Translations under genes and position numbers: made by a program
From: Caecibacteroides pullorum
Lineage (GTDB): Bacteria > Bacteroidota > Bacteroidia > Bacteroidales > Bacteroidaceae
Reading direction: 5' to 3'
NCBI RefSeq assembly: GCF_019239235.1
Contig: NZ_JAAZTS010000001.1
Span: 1-64,000, forward strand
Length of the DNA: 64,000 nucleotides
Shown: piece after piece, positions 1 to 8,411 of the stretch
How positions within the stretch are numbered: position 1 is the first letter of the stretch
Layout: each line of letters begins with the position of its first letter
The notes under the pieces: generated by a model
The model's database searches: none
Told to the model about the DNA's origin: nothing
Seen by the model: the letters and a program-made list of their open reading frames with translations, nothing else

Positions 1-262
1 ATTGAGTTTCTCATATTTAATCGTTTAGTTCTTGCCGAATTTCCCTCTCCGTTTGTAATTTGTTTTACACTTATTAAGCTAATTAATTCTTCCGTTATTT
101 CGCAGATAACGGATTAAAAGTCGTGCAAACATACGGTATTTTGCAAAACTGTGCAAATAATATCCCCTTTTTTTATAAAAAAACTACGCATTTTGAACCA
201 TTTCAAGTCGTTTACGCAATCTCTCATATAAATAAAGTGGTTATCGGTTTTCATTCGCTTTA

Positions 263-1378
263 TTATTGTGTTACACAAATAGCAACACGGTTCTGCTCAT
301 TCACTTCAAAGGGCTGTTCTGTATCGCCCTTGTATTCTATCTGTATACGCTCTTCAGCAATGCCTTTGGCTTTCAGGGCTTCTGCTGTTGCCTTAGCTCG
401 TTTTTCAGAGATACGAAGGTTGATGTTTTCATTTCCTGTTTTTACGTCAGCATATCCGCTGATAAGGACCTTGGAGTCTTTGTTTTCGTTCATGTATTGA
501 ACCAATTCATTAATCTTCTGTTCCTCAGACGGACGAATCTTTGCTGAATTCAAGGTGAAGAAGATATCCTTGCGGATTGGTTCTACTACCACTTCTTTTT
601 CTTCTACTACAACAGGTTTCGGTTCGGGCTTCTTCTCGACAACCGGTGCGGGCTGAGGTTCCGGCTCGTAGTATACCGGTTCGGTCTTGGTGTAGCCCTT
701 TCCGAATTTGATGGTGAAACCTGCCATCAGATTGAACTGCCAGTCGGCGTTTCCTGCCTTCTTGGAGTTGAACTTGTCTGAAAGGACATTGCCGTTGGCT
801 TCAATGTTGAAGTTAACCCTGTCGCTCAGACGGAAATCAAGTCCCAGTCCCAGTCGGCCTGCCACGAGTACTTTGCTGTCGTTCCACAGGTAAGCCATGT
901 CGTAACCTTTTGTGCTGAGAGCGACTGCTTCGTCGTTGTTGAATGCGCCGTTAATGCCTACTCCTGCAAAAAGGTAAGGGTTGACTACTCTCTTGGGATT
1001 AAACTTTCCAAACAAGTTGCAGAGGTCGAACATGGCATCTACATTTCCTTGCAGGTAGTTGTACTTGTAGGTTGTGTAGGGAGAAGCCCATGCACCCTTT
1101 GCTTGCCAGCCACTTAATCCGGCGCGTACTCCCAACCAGGGATTGAACTTATAGCCTACATACAGAGCTGCGGCGGGTGAAAGCAAGTCACCGAAGTCGC
1201 CTTCGCCAATCGTATGGGCTACACCACCTTGAATTTGCATAAAGAAGTGGGGATCGAAGATCGTTTTCCCTTCTTCCTTGATGCGACGCTGTGAAGTTTC
1301 TCCACTCGTCTGCTGGGCGGAAAGGCCTGTAGTCCAGAGCAGCATGACCGCCAGCATTAGTTTACTCATTGTTTTCAT
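263..1378 (-). CDS. OmpA-family outer membrane protein
   Basis: 371 residues. Residues 1-22 form a Sec signal peptide ending in SAQ. Residues about 45-225 read as alternating short strands of an OmpA-type eight-stranded barrel, ending in a motif like FTIKFGKGY. A Pro/Glu/Val-rich linker (about 226-268) follows, then a peptidoglycan-binding OmpA domain (about 270-371) that starts at IFFTLNSAKI and contains the LISGYAD and LRISEKRA motifs. The protein should anchor the outer membrane to the cell wall. It is divergent from the recombinase gene at 1473, with 94 bases between the two starts. Lost or ambiguous points: no clear promoter was resolved in that gap. Family assignment is firm; a specific physiological role is not visible. 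Confidence 0.93.
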   Translation of the reverse strand: MKTMSKLMLAVMLLWTTGLSAQQTSGETSQRRIKEEGKTIFDPHFFMQIQGGVAHTIGEGDFGDLLSPAAALYVGYKFNPWLGVRAGLSGWQAKGAWASPYTTYKYNYLQGNVDAMFDLCNLFGKFNPKRVVNPYLFAGVGINGAFNNDEAVALSTKGYDMAYLWNDSKVLVAGRLGLGLDFRLSDRVNFNIEANGNVLSDKFNSKKAGNADWQFNLMAGFTIKFGKGYTKTEPVYYEPEPQPAPVVEKKPEPKPVVVEEKEVVVEPIRKDIFFTLNSAKIRPSEEQKINELVQYMNENKDSKVLISGYADVKTGNENINLRISEKRAKATAEALKAKGIAEERIQIEYKGDTEQPFEVNEQNRVAICVTQ

Positions 1379-1472
1379 TGTGACTCAAATTAAAAATTGA
1401 ACCCTAAATCAACGCAAATATGGCAAAAAAAGTTATAATACCAAAGATTTTTGAAATAACTTTTTTTAGGTC

Positions 1473-2402
1473 ATGAAACAAATTGTATTAAAAGATGTGT
1501 TTACGGCAATCATAGATGATTTCCGTGACAATGAGAGATGGGGGAGTGCCCACATTTATCAGTCTGCACTAAACGCTTTTCTCGCGTTTAGCGACAATCC
1601 TCGTTTCAAACTCAAAGATTTATCGCCAGCTGTGCTGAAGCATTTCGAGCAGTATCTGAGAAAACGTAATTGTAGCTGGAATACGGTTGCAACCTATATG
1701 CGTTCGCTTCGTTCGGCTTATAACCGTTGTGTGGATATCGGACGTGTACCCTACGTGCCTCGTCTGTTTGAGCATGTTCATACAGGGGCACGAACCAACA
1801 TCAAACGTGCTTTGGATACGTCGGATCTTAAACGTCTGCTGGCTTGGATTGATGATGGAGAGGATGACTGTATCTCGCCGGATGTGCGTAAGGCGGGGGT
1901 GATATTTGCCCTTATGTTCCTGTTGCGTGGCTTGCCGTTTGTCGACCTGGCTTTTTTGCGCAAAACGGATCTTTGTGGAAATGTGCTGGTTTATAGAAGA
2001 AAGAAGACGGGACGACTGCTGACGGTTGTGTTGCCCCCTGAGGCTATCCGATTGATGGTGGAAATAGAGAACCGGGATCGCAGGTCGCCTTATTTATTTT
2101 CTATTATCGGTAATTGGGAAGATCAGGAAAAGGCTTATCGGGAATATCAGTCTGCTCTTCGCTTTTTCAATTACAAATTGGTGGAACTTGGTCGGTATTT
2201 GGGAATTGATGCGCATCTGAGTACCTATGCAGCCCGTCATAGTTGGGCTACTTTGGCCTATCATTGCGAAATCCATCCGGGTATTATTTCGGAAGCAATG
2301 GGGCATTCGTCAATAGCTGTGACGGAAACTTATCTGAAACCATTCCGGGGTGAACGGATAGACGAAGCAAACAAACAAATTATAGCTTTCGTCAAGCGAT
2401 GA
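1473..2402 (+). CDS. Tyrosine-type site-specific recombinase
   Basis: 309 residues with the two-domain layout of phage-type integrases: an N-terminal SAM-like core-binding domain (about 10-100) and a C-terminal catalytic domain (about 115-305). Visible catalytic elements are the first Arg in LLRGLPFVDL, the beta-hairpin Lys in YRRKKTGR, the ARHSWAT box, the MGHSSIAVTETY block and the nucleophile Tyr in TETYLKPF. The usual first His of HxxR is replaced by Tyr (TYAARH), as is common in Bacteroidetes invertases and integrases. No other mobile-element genes surround it, so it may be a stand-alone invertase or the remnant of an element. An imperfect inverted repeat lies 46 bases after the stop. 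Confidence 0.93.
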   Translation: MKQIVLKDVFTAIIDDFRDNERWGSAHIYQSALNAFLAFSDNPRFKLKDLSPAVLKHFEQYLRKRNCSWNTVATYMRSLRSAYNRCVDIGRVPYVPRLFEHVHTGARTNIKRALDTSDLKRLLAWIDDGEDDCISPDVRKAGVIFALMFLLRGLPFVDLAFLRKTDLCGNVLVYRRKKTGRLLTVVLPPEAIRLMVEIENRDRRSPYLFSIIGNWEDQEKAYREYQSALRFFNYKLVELGRYLGIDAHLSTYAARHSWATLAYHCEIHPGIISEAMGHSSIAVTETYLKPFRGERIDEANKQIIAFVKR

Positions 2403-2447
2403 TCGGTGGAATGCAAATGCCTGCAAAATATTACAATTGGGTGACTT

Positions 2448-2533
2448 ACTCCGTATCTGCTCCGTACTTGCTCCGTATCAACTCCGGGTTGGGGTACTTT
2501 TATTTGGAGCAAGTGCGGAGCAGGTCGGGGAGT
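2448..2533. repeat. Imperfect inverted repeat after the recombinase gene
   Basis: The left arm 2448-2474 begins ACTCCGTATCTGCTCCG and the right arm 2506-2533 is its near reverse complement, beginning GGAGCAAGTGCGGAGCAG. The loop is about 31 bases. The left arm also contains three direct copies of CTCCGTA spaced about 11 bases apart. There is no T-tract, so a terminator is unlikely. A recombinase recognition site is one possibility. Confidence 0.55.
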
Positions 2534-2842
2534 GGTCATTTGAGATTCTTTTTGTCGCTTTTTATTGCTATGTTGAAAATTTGTTTGTGAGATAATAGAC
2601 GATTTTCTGTTTGTTATCCAGTGGAGTTTTGTATCATAATATAGTGCTGTGTAGCGTTTTGGCATGCGATTTCTTGTATTCTGATGAGGCGTAGTATCAG
2701 CAGATTAGTATGTGTTATGTACACTTTCGTCTGGTTGCGTATTTAAGTTGTTTTGATATAATGAAAATTAGAAGGCTCTATTTTGATGTAAAAGTTTGGA
2801 TTCTGAATTACAATAAATGTCGGAAACATTTCCGCCTAAAAT
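2534..2842. other. Gene-free stretch, nothing recognised
   Basis: AT-rich sequence between the recombinase region and the carB promoter. I see no convincing ORF, RNA gene or repeat in it. It could hold decayed sequence linked to the recombinase. Confidence 0.5.
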
Positions 2843-2873
2843 TTGCTCGTTTCCCGAATAAATCGTTACTTTG
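2843..2873 (+). promoter_or_regulatory. Probable carB leader promoter
   Basis: TTG at 2843-2845 followed after 20 bases by TTACTTTG at 2866-2873, one mismatch from the Bacteroidetes -7 box TAnnTTTG. Transcription would begin near 2880, ahead of the 34-codon leader ORF and of a strong terminator. Confidence 0.55.
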
Positions 2874-2893
2874 CACAAATTTTGGAAAGTAAT

Positions 2894-2998
2894 ATGCAAT
2901 CACAGGAAATGGGTACCAGTTTTTATTTCAGTTCGGATGATTTTCATTCGCCGGCTGGTGGTTTCTTCGTTTCCGGTAAGATATTAGTTCTTTGGTAA
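2894..2998 (+). CDS. Putative 34-residue leader peptide of carB
   Basis: A 34-codon ORF that starts with MQSQEMGTSFYFSSDDF and ends in KILVLW, followed by TAA at 2996-2998. It is rich in Phe and Tyr (FYF near residue 10, FF near residue 24). It begins about 14 bases after the predicted transcription start, and its stop codon touches the 5' arm of the terminator at 2997-3033. Position and size fit a leader peptide of an attenuator. It contains no Arg, so it does not look like a simple arginine-sensing peptide. The peptide itself is not recognised and its translation is inferred. Confidence 0.5.
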   Translation: MQSQEMGTSFYFSSDDFHSPAGGFFVSGKILVLW

Positions 2999-3033
2999 AT
3001 GCGTTGTCCGTTGTCGGGTGACGCATTTTTTTT
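2997..3033 (+). terminator. Intrinsic terminator upstream of carB (attenuator candidate)
   Basis: Stem 2997-3009 pairs with 3016-3028 (outer part AAATGCGT with ACGCATTT, inner part with two wobble pairs), with a six-base loop and eight consecutive T at 3026-3033. It stands between the leader ORF and the carB start at 3083, so full-length carB transcription needs read-through. Confidence 0.8.
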
Positions 3034-3082
3034 ATTCAAAAGCAGACTGAAGCTATTTAAAAACAACTTATAAAGAGAAACA

Positions 3083-6000
3083 ATGAAGAACGATTTGAAG
3101 AAAGTGCTCGTCTTGGGTTCAGGTGCGCTCAAGATCGGTCAGGCCGGAGAGTTCGACTACTCCGGTTCGCAGGCGCTGAAAGCGTTGCGTGAAGAAGGTA
3201 TCAGCTCCGTGCTGGTGAACCCCAACATCGCTACCATCCAGACTTCGGAAGGTATCGCCGATCAGGTTTACTTCCTGCCGGTGACTCCTTATTTCGTGGA
3301 AGAAATCATCAAGAAGGAACGTCCCGACGGCATTTTGCTGGCTTTCGGTGGACAAACGGCGCTGAACTGCGGTACGGAACTCTATCAGAAGGGCATTCTC
3401 GAAAAATACGGTGTACGTGTGTTGGGTACCTCGGTAGAGGCTATCATGTACACTGAAGACCGTGACCTCTTCGTGAAGAAACTCGACGAAATACCGATGA
3501 AGACGCCCAAGAGCCACGCTGTAGAGAGCATGGAAGATGCTTTGAAGGCTGCCCGTGAAATCGGTTATCCTGTCATGGTACGTTCGGCTTACGCCTTGGG
3601 TGGTCTTGGTAGTGGTATCTGCCCCGACGAAGAAGCCTTCATTAAGCTGGCCGAAAGTTCGTTCACTTTCTCCAAACAGATTCTGGTAGAAGAGTCGCTG
3701 AAAGGCTGGAAAGAAATTGAGTTTGAAGTAATCCGCGATGCTAACGACCACTGCTTCACTGTGGCCAGCATGGAGAACTTCGACCCGCTGGGCATTCACA
3801 CGGGTGAGTCTATCGTAGTGGCTCCTACCTGTTCGCTCACCAATGAGCAGGTGGAGATGTTGCAGGACCTGTCGCGCAAGTGTATCCGTCACCTGGGTAT
3901 TGTAGGCGAGTGTAATATTCAGTATGCTTTCAACGCTGAGACTAACGATTACCGTGTCATCGAGGTGAATGCCCGTTTGAGCCGTTCTTCTGCTTTGGCT
4001 TCCAAGGCTACTGGTTATCCGTTGGCGTTTGTGGCTGCCAAGATTGCTTTGGGCTACACGCTCGACCAGATTGGCGAGATGGGTACCCCTAATTCGGCTT
4101 ACGTTGCACCGCAGCTTGACTATTTGATCTGTAAGATTCCTCGTTGGGACTTGACGAAGTTTGTCGGTGTGAGCCGCGAAATCGGTTCCAGCATGAAGTC
4201 TGTGGGTGAAATCATGTCTATCGGCCGCTCTTTCGAAGAAATCATTCAGAAGGGGCTGCGTATGATCGGTCAGGGCATGCACGGCTTTGTGGGCAACGAC
4301 GGTACTCACTTCGACGACCTCGACCACGAACTGTCTCATCCGACAGATCTGCGTATCTTCGCTATCGCACAGGCATTGGAAGAAGGTTATACCATCGACC
4401 GCATCTACGAATTGACCAAGATCGATCCCTGGTTCCTGGGTAAACTGAAGAACATTGTCGACTACAAGCATAAGCTTTCTCAGTATAATAAGGTAGAGGA
4501 TCTGCCTGCCGACGTTCTTCGTGAGGCTAAGGTATTGGGCTTCTCCGACTTCCAGATTGCCCGCTTCGTTCTTCATCCTACGGGCAACATGGAGAAGGAA
4601 AACCTTATGGTGCGTGCCCGTCGTAAGGAATTAGGTATTCTGCCGGCTGTGAAGCGTATCAATACGGTGGCCAGCGAACATCCCGAACTGACCAACTACC
4701 TCTACATGACCTACGCTGTCGAGGGGTACGATGTGAACTACTACAAGAACGAAAAGTCCGTTGTCGTGCTTGGTTCGGGTGCTTACCGCATCGGCTCCAG
4801 CGTTGAGTTCGACTGGTGCTCGGTGAATGCCATTCAGACGGCTCGCAAGCTGGGTTACAAGTCTATCATGATCAACTATAATCCTGAGACCGTATCTACT
4901 GACTACGATATGTGCGACCGCCTCTACTTCGACGAGTTGTCGTTTGAACGTGTACTCGATGTTATCGACCTTGAGCAGCCGCGTGGTGTCATCGTATCCG
5001 TGGGTGGCCAGATACCGAACAACCTGGCTATGAAACTCTATCGCCAGTCGGTACCTGTATTGGGTACTTCTCCGATATCTATCGACCGTGCCGAGAACCG
5101 TAACAAGTTCTCCCACATGCTCGACCAGCTGGGCATCGACCAGCCTGCATGGCAGGAGCTGACTAGCCTTGAAGACGTGAAGGGCTTCGTGGCCAAGGTG
5201 GGTTATCCCGTTCTGGTGCGTCCGTCTTATGTTCTTTCGGGTGCAGCTATGAACGTATGCTACGATGAAGACGAGTTGCAAGAGTTCTTGAAGATGGCTG
5301 CCGAGGTGTCCAAGGAATATCCTGTAGTCGTATCACAGTTCTTGCAGAATACCAAGGAAATCGAGTTTGATGCCGTGGCACAGAACGGTGAGATTGTAGA
5401 ATATGCCATTTCCGAGCACGTTGAGTTTGCCGGTGTACACTCGGGCGACGCCACGCTGGTGTTCCCTGCCCAGAAGATCTACTTCGCAACAGCTCGCCGC
5501 ATCAAGAAGATCAGCCGTCAGATTGCTAAGGAGCTGAACATCTCCGGACCGTTCAACATTCAGTTCCTGGCACGTAACAACGAGGTGAAGGTCATCGAGT
5601 GTAATCTCCGTGCTTCCCGTTCGTTCCCCTTTGTCAGCAAGGTATTAAAGCGCAACTTCATCGAGACTGCTACAAAGATTATGCTTGACGCTCCTTACTC
5701 CAAGCCCGACAAGTCGGCTTACGATATCGACTGGATTGGTGTGAAGGCCAGCCAGTTCTCCTTCTCCCGTCTGCACAAGGCCGACCCCGTGCTGGGTGTC
5801 GATATGTCGTCTACGGGCGAGGTAGGCTGTATAGGCGACGACTTCTCTGAAGCTTTGCTCAACGCCATGATTGCTACCGGTTTCAAGATTCCTTCACGCG
5901 AAAAAGGCGTGATGTTCTCCAGTGGTGCCATGAAGTCCAAGGTCGATTTGCTCGACGCCAGCCGCATGCTCTTTGCCAAGGGGTATAAGATTTACGCGAC

Positions 6001-6310
6001 GGCCGGTACAGCTGCTTTCCTTAATGCTCATGGTGTAGACACTGTACCAGTATTCTGGCCTGATGAGCGTCCCGATGCAGAGAACAACGTGATGAAGATG
6101 ATTTCTGAGCACAAGTTTGATCTTATTGTCAACATCCCGAAGAATCATACCAAGCGTGAGCTGACCAATGGTTACAAGATTCGTCGTGGTGCAATCGATC
6201 ATAACATTCCGTTGATTACCAATGCACGTCTGGCCAGTGCCTTCATCGAGGCCTTCTGTAGCATGAAGCTGGAAGATATTCAGATTAAGAGCTGGCAGGA
6301 GTATAAATAA
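3083..6310 (+). CDS. carB: Carbamoyl-phosphate synthase large subunit
   Basis: 1075 residues, the normal length for CarB. It makes carbamoyl phosphate from glutamine-derived ammonia, bicarbonate and two ATP for arginine and pyrimidine synthesis in the cytoplasm. The first synthetase half opens with KVLVLGSGALKIGQAGEFDYSG. The second half repeats the fold with VVVLGSGAYRIGSSVEFDW (about residue 557). Each half carries an ATP-grasp domain. The last 140 residues form the MGS-like allosteric domain. No carA lies beside it, so the glutaminase subunit must be encoded elsewhere, and the genome may hold another carB. Expression is probably controlled by the leader and terminator just upstream. Confidence 0.97.
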   Translation: MKNDLKKVLVLGSGALKIGQAGEFDYSGSQALKALREEGISSVLVNPNIATIQTSEGIADQVYFLPVTPYFVEEIIKKERPDGILLAFGGQTALNCGTELYQKGILEKYGVRVLGTSVEAIMYTEDRDLFVKKLDEIPMKTPKSHAVESMEDALKAAREIGYPVMVRSAYALGGLGSGICPDEEAFIKLAESSFTFSKQILVEESLKGWKEIEFEVIRDANDHCFTVASMENFDPLGIHTGESIVVAPTCSLTNEQVEMLQDLSRKCIRHLGIVGECNIQYAFNAETNDYRVIEVNARLSRSSALASKATGYPLAFVAAKIALGYTLDQIGEMGTPNSAYVAPQLDYLICKIPRWDLTKFVGVSREIGSSMKSVGEIMSIGRSFEEIIQKGLRMIGQGMHGFVGNDGTHFDDLDHELSHPTDLRIFAIAQALEEGYTIDRIYELTKIDPWFLGKLKNIVDYKHKLSQYNKVEDLPADVLREAKVLGFSDFQIARFVLHPTGNMEKENLMVRARRKELGILPAVKRINTVASEHPELTNYLYMTYAVEGYDVNYYKNEKSVVVLGSGAYRIGSSVEFDWCSVNAIQTARKLGYKSIMINYNPETVSTDYDMCDRLYFDELSFERVLDVIDLEQPRGVIVSVGGQIPNNLAMKLYRQSVPVLGTSPISIDRAENRNKFSHMLDQLGIDQPAWQELTSLEDVKGFVAKVGYPVLVRPSYVLSGAAMNVCYDEDELQEFLKMAAEVSKEYPVVVSQFLQNTKEIEFDAVAQNGEIVEYAISEHVEFAGVHSGDATLVFPAQKIYFATARRIKKISRQIAKELNISGPFNIQFLARNNEVKVIECNLRASRSFPFVSKVLKRNFIETATKIMLDAPYSKPDKSAYDIDWIGVKASQFSFSRLHKADPVLGVDMSSTGEVGCIGDDFSEALLNAMIATGFKIPSREKGVMFSSGAMKSKVDLLDASRMLFAKGYKIYATAGTAAFLNAHGVDTVPVFWPDERPDAENNVMKMISEHKFDLIVNIPKNHTKRELTNGYKIRRGAIDHNIPLITNARLASAFIEAFCSMKLEDIQIKSWQEYK

Positions 6311-6364
6311 GGAACTATTTTTTCTCTAAGAGATTTTTTCTGGAGGAAAAAGTACGAAGATAAT

Positions 6365-6430
6365 GTCATTCTGAGCAAAGCGAAGAATCTCGTGGGTTAT
6401 GCAGAGGTTCTTTATTTCGCTCAGAATGGC
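6365..6430. repeat. Palindromic intergenic repeat element
   Basis: The left arm 6365-6391 (GTCATTCTGAGCAAAGCGAA...) is the near reverse complement of the right arm 6404-6430 (ending in GCTCAGAATGGC), with a 12-base centre. This CATTCTGAGC...GCTCAGAATG palindrome resembles intergenic repeats seen in many bacterial genomes. It lies after carB and may also act as its 3' hairpin. Confidence 0.7.
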
Positions 6431-6569
6431 ATTTTGTTTTGATAGTACACATCTTTGTTTGTCCCACTTCCGGAGATGATTGGGTAGTGCTAAACGTACT
6501 TGTGGTGTATGCTGTAGTACGTTTCTACCAAGGATAGATAATATTTTTAGAAAAAAAACAAGCATTTGT

Positions 6570-6599
6570 TTGCAGATATCAAAAAATGTCGTACCTTTG
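6570..6599 (+). promoter_or_regulatory. tRNA-Val promoter
   Basis: TTG at 6570-6572, 19 bases, then TACCTTTG at 6592-6599. This exact match to the Bacteroidetes consensus serves as an internal calibration for other promoters in the window. The first tRNA-Val starts 25 bases after the -7 box. Confidence 0.85.
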
Positions 6600-6623
6600 C
6601 AGCGCTTTTGAAACGAAAGTGAC

Positions 6624-6698
6624 GGGCGTTTAGCTCAGCTGGTTCAGAGCATCTGCCTTACAAGCAGAGGGTCGGCGGTTCGAATCCGTCAACGCCCA
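6624..6698 (+). tRNA. tRNA-Val (anticodon TAC)
   Basis: 75 bases. Acceptor stem GGGCGTT pairs with AACGCCC, with discriminator A. The anticodon loop CTTACAA gives anticodon TAC, and the T-arm contains GGTTCGAATCC. CCA is not encoded. Confidence 0.97.
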
Positions 6699-6733
6699 CA
6701 AAAATAAACCTTCACTTTCGTTATTCAACTATC

Positions 6734-6808
6734 GGGCGTTTAGCTCAGCTGGTTCAGAGCATCTGCCTTACAAGCAGAGGGTCGGCGGTTCGAATCCGTC
6801 AACGCCCA
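6734..6808 (+). tRNA. tRNA-Val (anticodon TAC), second identical copy
   Basis: Identical over all 75 bases to the tRNA at 6624-6698 and separated from it by 35 bases. The two are probably co-transcribed from the promoter at 6570-6599. Confidence 0.97.
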
Positions 6809-6943
6809 CTTCCGACAGAGACTGCATCATAAGAATGATGTGGTCTTTTTTATTTTCTACCTTTAATAAAAGCCTGCGGTCTGGAATTAATGTTATCTTT
6901 GTGGCAGGTATAGTTCCTTTATTATTTTAATATTTTACGGACG

Positions 6944-8398
6944 ATGAAACGTAGTAGTATTTGGAAAGCTGCCTTCGGAGCAGTATGTTTGGGCGGATTG
7001 TGTGCAGCCTGCATCTCCCGTCCGGAGATTCATATTACGGGATCCGTGCGTCATGCGGATGGGGCACTTCTGGTTTGCCAGCGGTCGGTTGGCGGAATGT
7101 TCAATTCGCAGACGTTTGATACGTTGAAGTTGCAGGCGGACAGCACGTTCACGCTGACACTGCCCGGGGGAGAATACGAGCGGGTTCAGTTCTATCTGTA
7201 TGGAAAGAAGAATATGGGTTCACTTCTTGCCAAGGAAGGAACGATGCGGATCGAATTGGACGGATGGGCCGAAAAGCCGATGACCATTACCGAAGGACAG
7301 GATGACAAGACGGTCCGTGTGGCGGAACTGCTGGACCAGCTGTATGACGATGTGTTTGATATCCGTGCTTATGGAAAAGACCATTGGGAGATAACTCGCG
7401 ATACCGTGGCTACATCGGTGCGCCGCAAACTGACGGACTATGCCCTGTCGCTGGATAAGGAGGTGGAAGGCGTGGACGAGGACTTGCGTACCAAGGTCCG
7501 CCAAGACATACGCATGCAGTTGCTGCTGGCTTTCCAGAACCAGGTGCTGGCTACTGTCTTCCGCTCGTCCGAGGTCACGAAGCAGGAATGGCTGGCCCAG
7601 CTGGACAGCATGACGGCCTTCTGCTCCATCAATCATCCTGGTAGCCCTTTCTCCCTTTCGTTCTACGACGCGGCAAGTTATGATACCGGCATTCGTTATT
7701 ATACCAAGGGCGAGCCGAAGCCGGAAGGAGTGGAGAAAGGCGTGCAGCTGACTTTCTACGATTTTACGCACCGGCTGACAGGCAAGGCGCAGGAAGCCGC
7801 TCTGGCCCAACTCTTCCTCGAAGACGAGTCGCAGCAGCGTTATGACCCGCAGCTGCTTCCGCTGGCCGACGAGTTCCGTCGTCTCTATCCCGAAAGCGGA
7901 TGGATGCCGTGGGTGGACCGTGCCGTGGCCAAGAACCGTGCCTTCAATGAAACGACTATCCCGGCCGATATCCATTTCCCCGATGTCAGCTCGGCCAAAA
8001 CGATTAAGGACGTGACCGATCGTTATAAAGGGAAAGTCATCTTCATGGACATCTGGGCCACGTGGTGTGGTCCTTGCCGTGCGTCGTTTGCCCACGTCGG
8101 TCCGTTGCAGGAGTATGCCGCGGCCAACGATGTAGTGCTGCTCTACCTCTCCATCGACCGTCCGGAGGACGATGAAAAGTGGCGGAAGATGGCCGCGCAC
8201 TACAACCTGAAAGGCGAACACGTCCGTGGGCAGGAGGCCTTCCATCAGGAAATCTATGATACCTTCGGCCATAAGGGTGCCCTGAGTATTCCGCGCTGCG
8301 TCATCTTCGACAAGCAGGGGAACATCCGTTTCAGCACGGCCGCCTCGCCCGAGCAATGGGACAAGCTGAAAGAACAGTTGCAGGAAGCGGCCAGGTAA
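6944..8398 (+). CDS. TlpA-like thioredoxin-fold lipoprotein
   Basis: 484 residues. A lipoprotein signal peptide ends at a lipobox-like LCAAC (Cys about residue 23), so the protein should sit on a membrane facing the periplasm. The N-terminal part (about 28-120) resembles the DUF4369-type domain that often precedes thioredoxin domains in Bacteroidetes. The middle is helical. The C-terminal 140 residues form a TlpA/AhpC-like thioredoxin fold with the redox pair Cys375-Gly-Pro-Cys378 inside IWATWCGPCRAS. Likely role: disulfide or peroxide chemistry on exported proteins. The broken surface-protein gene starts 13 bases downstream, suggesting an operon. Confidence 0.9.
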   Translation: MKRSSIWKAAFGAVCLGGLCAACISRPEIHITGSVRHADGALLVCQRSVGGMFNSQTFDTLKLQADSTFTLTLPGGEYERVQFYLYGKKNMGSLLAKEGTMRIELDGWAEKPMTITEGQDDKTVRVAELLDQLYDDVFDIRAYGKDHWEITRDTVATSVRRKLTDYALSLDKEVEGVDEDLRTKVRQDIRMQLLLAFQNQVLATVFRSSEVTKQEWLAQLDSMTAFCSINHPGSPFSLSFYDAASYDTGIRYYTKGEPKPEGVEKGVQLTFYDFTHRLTGKAQEAALAQLFLEDESQQRYDPQLLPLADEFRRLYPESGWMPWVDRAVAKNRAFNETTIPADIHFPDVSSAKTIKDVTDRYKGKVIFMDIWATWCGPCRASFAHVGPLQEYAAANDVVLLYLSIDRPEDDEKWRKMAAHYNLKGEHVRGQEAFHQEIYDTFGHKGALSIPRCVIFDKQGNIRFSTAASPEQWDKLKEQLQEAAR

Positions 8399-8411
8399 AG
8401 AGAGTGGTGCG

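Noticed and set aside
3119..4576. 485-codon open frame antisense to carB
   Set aside because: Shadow of carB, no recognisable domain.
6365..6430. Insertion sequence after carB
   Set aside because: Only a 66-base palindrome, no transposase; it is a short repeat element.
6624..6808. Tandem tRNA-Val genes as a sign of integration
   Set aside because: Two identical tRNA genes in one transcript are ordinary; no integrase or partial tRNA copy is next to them.
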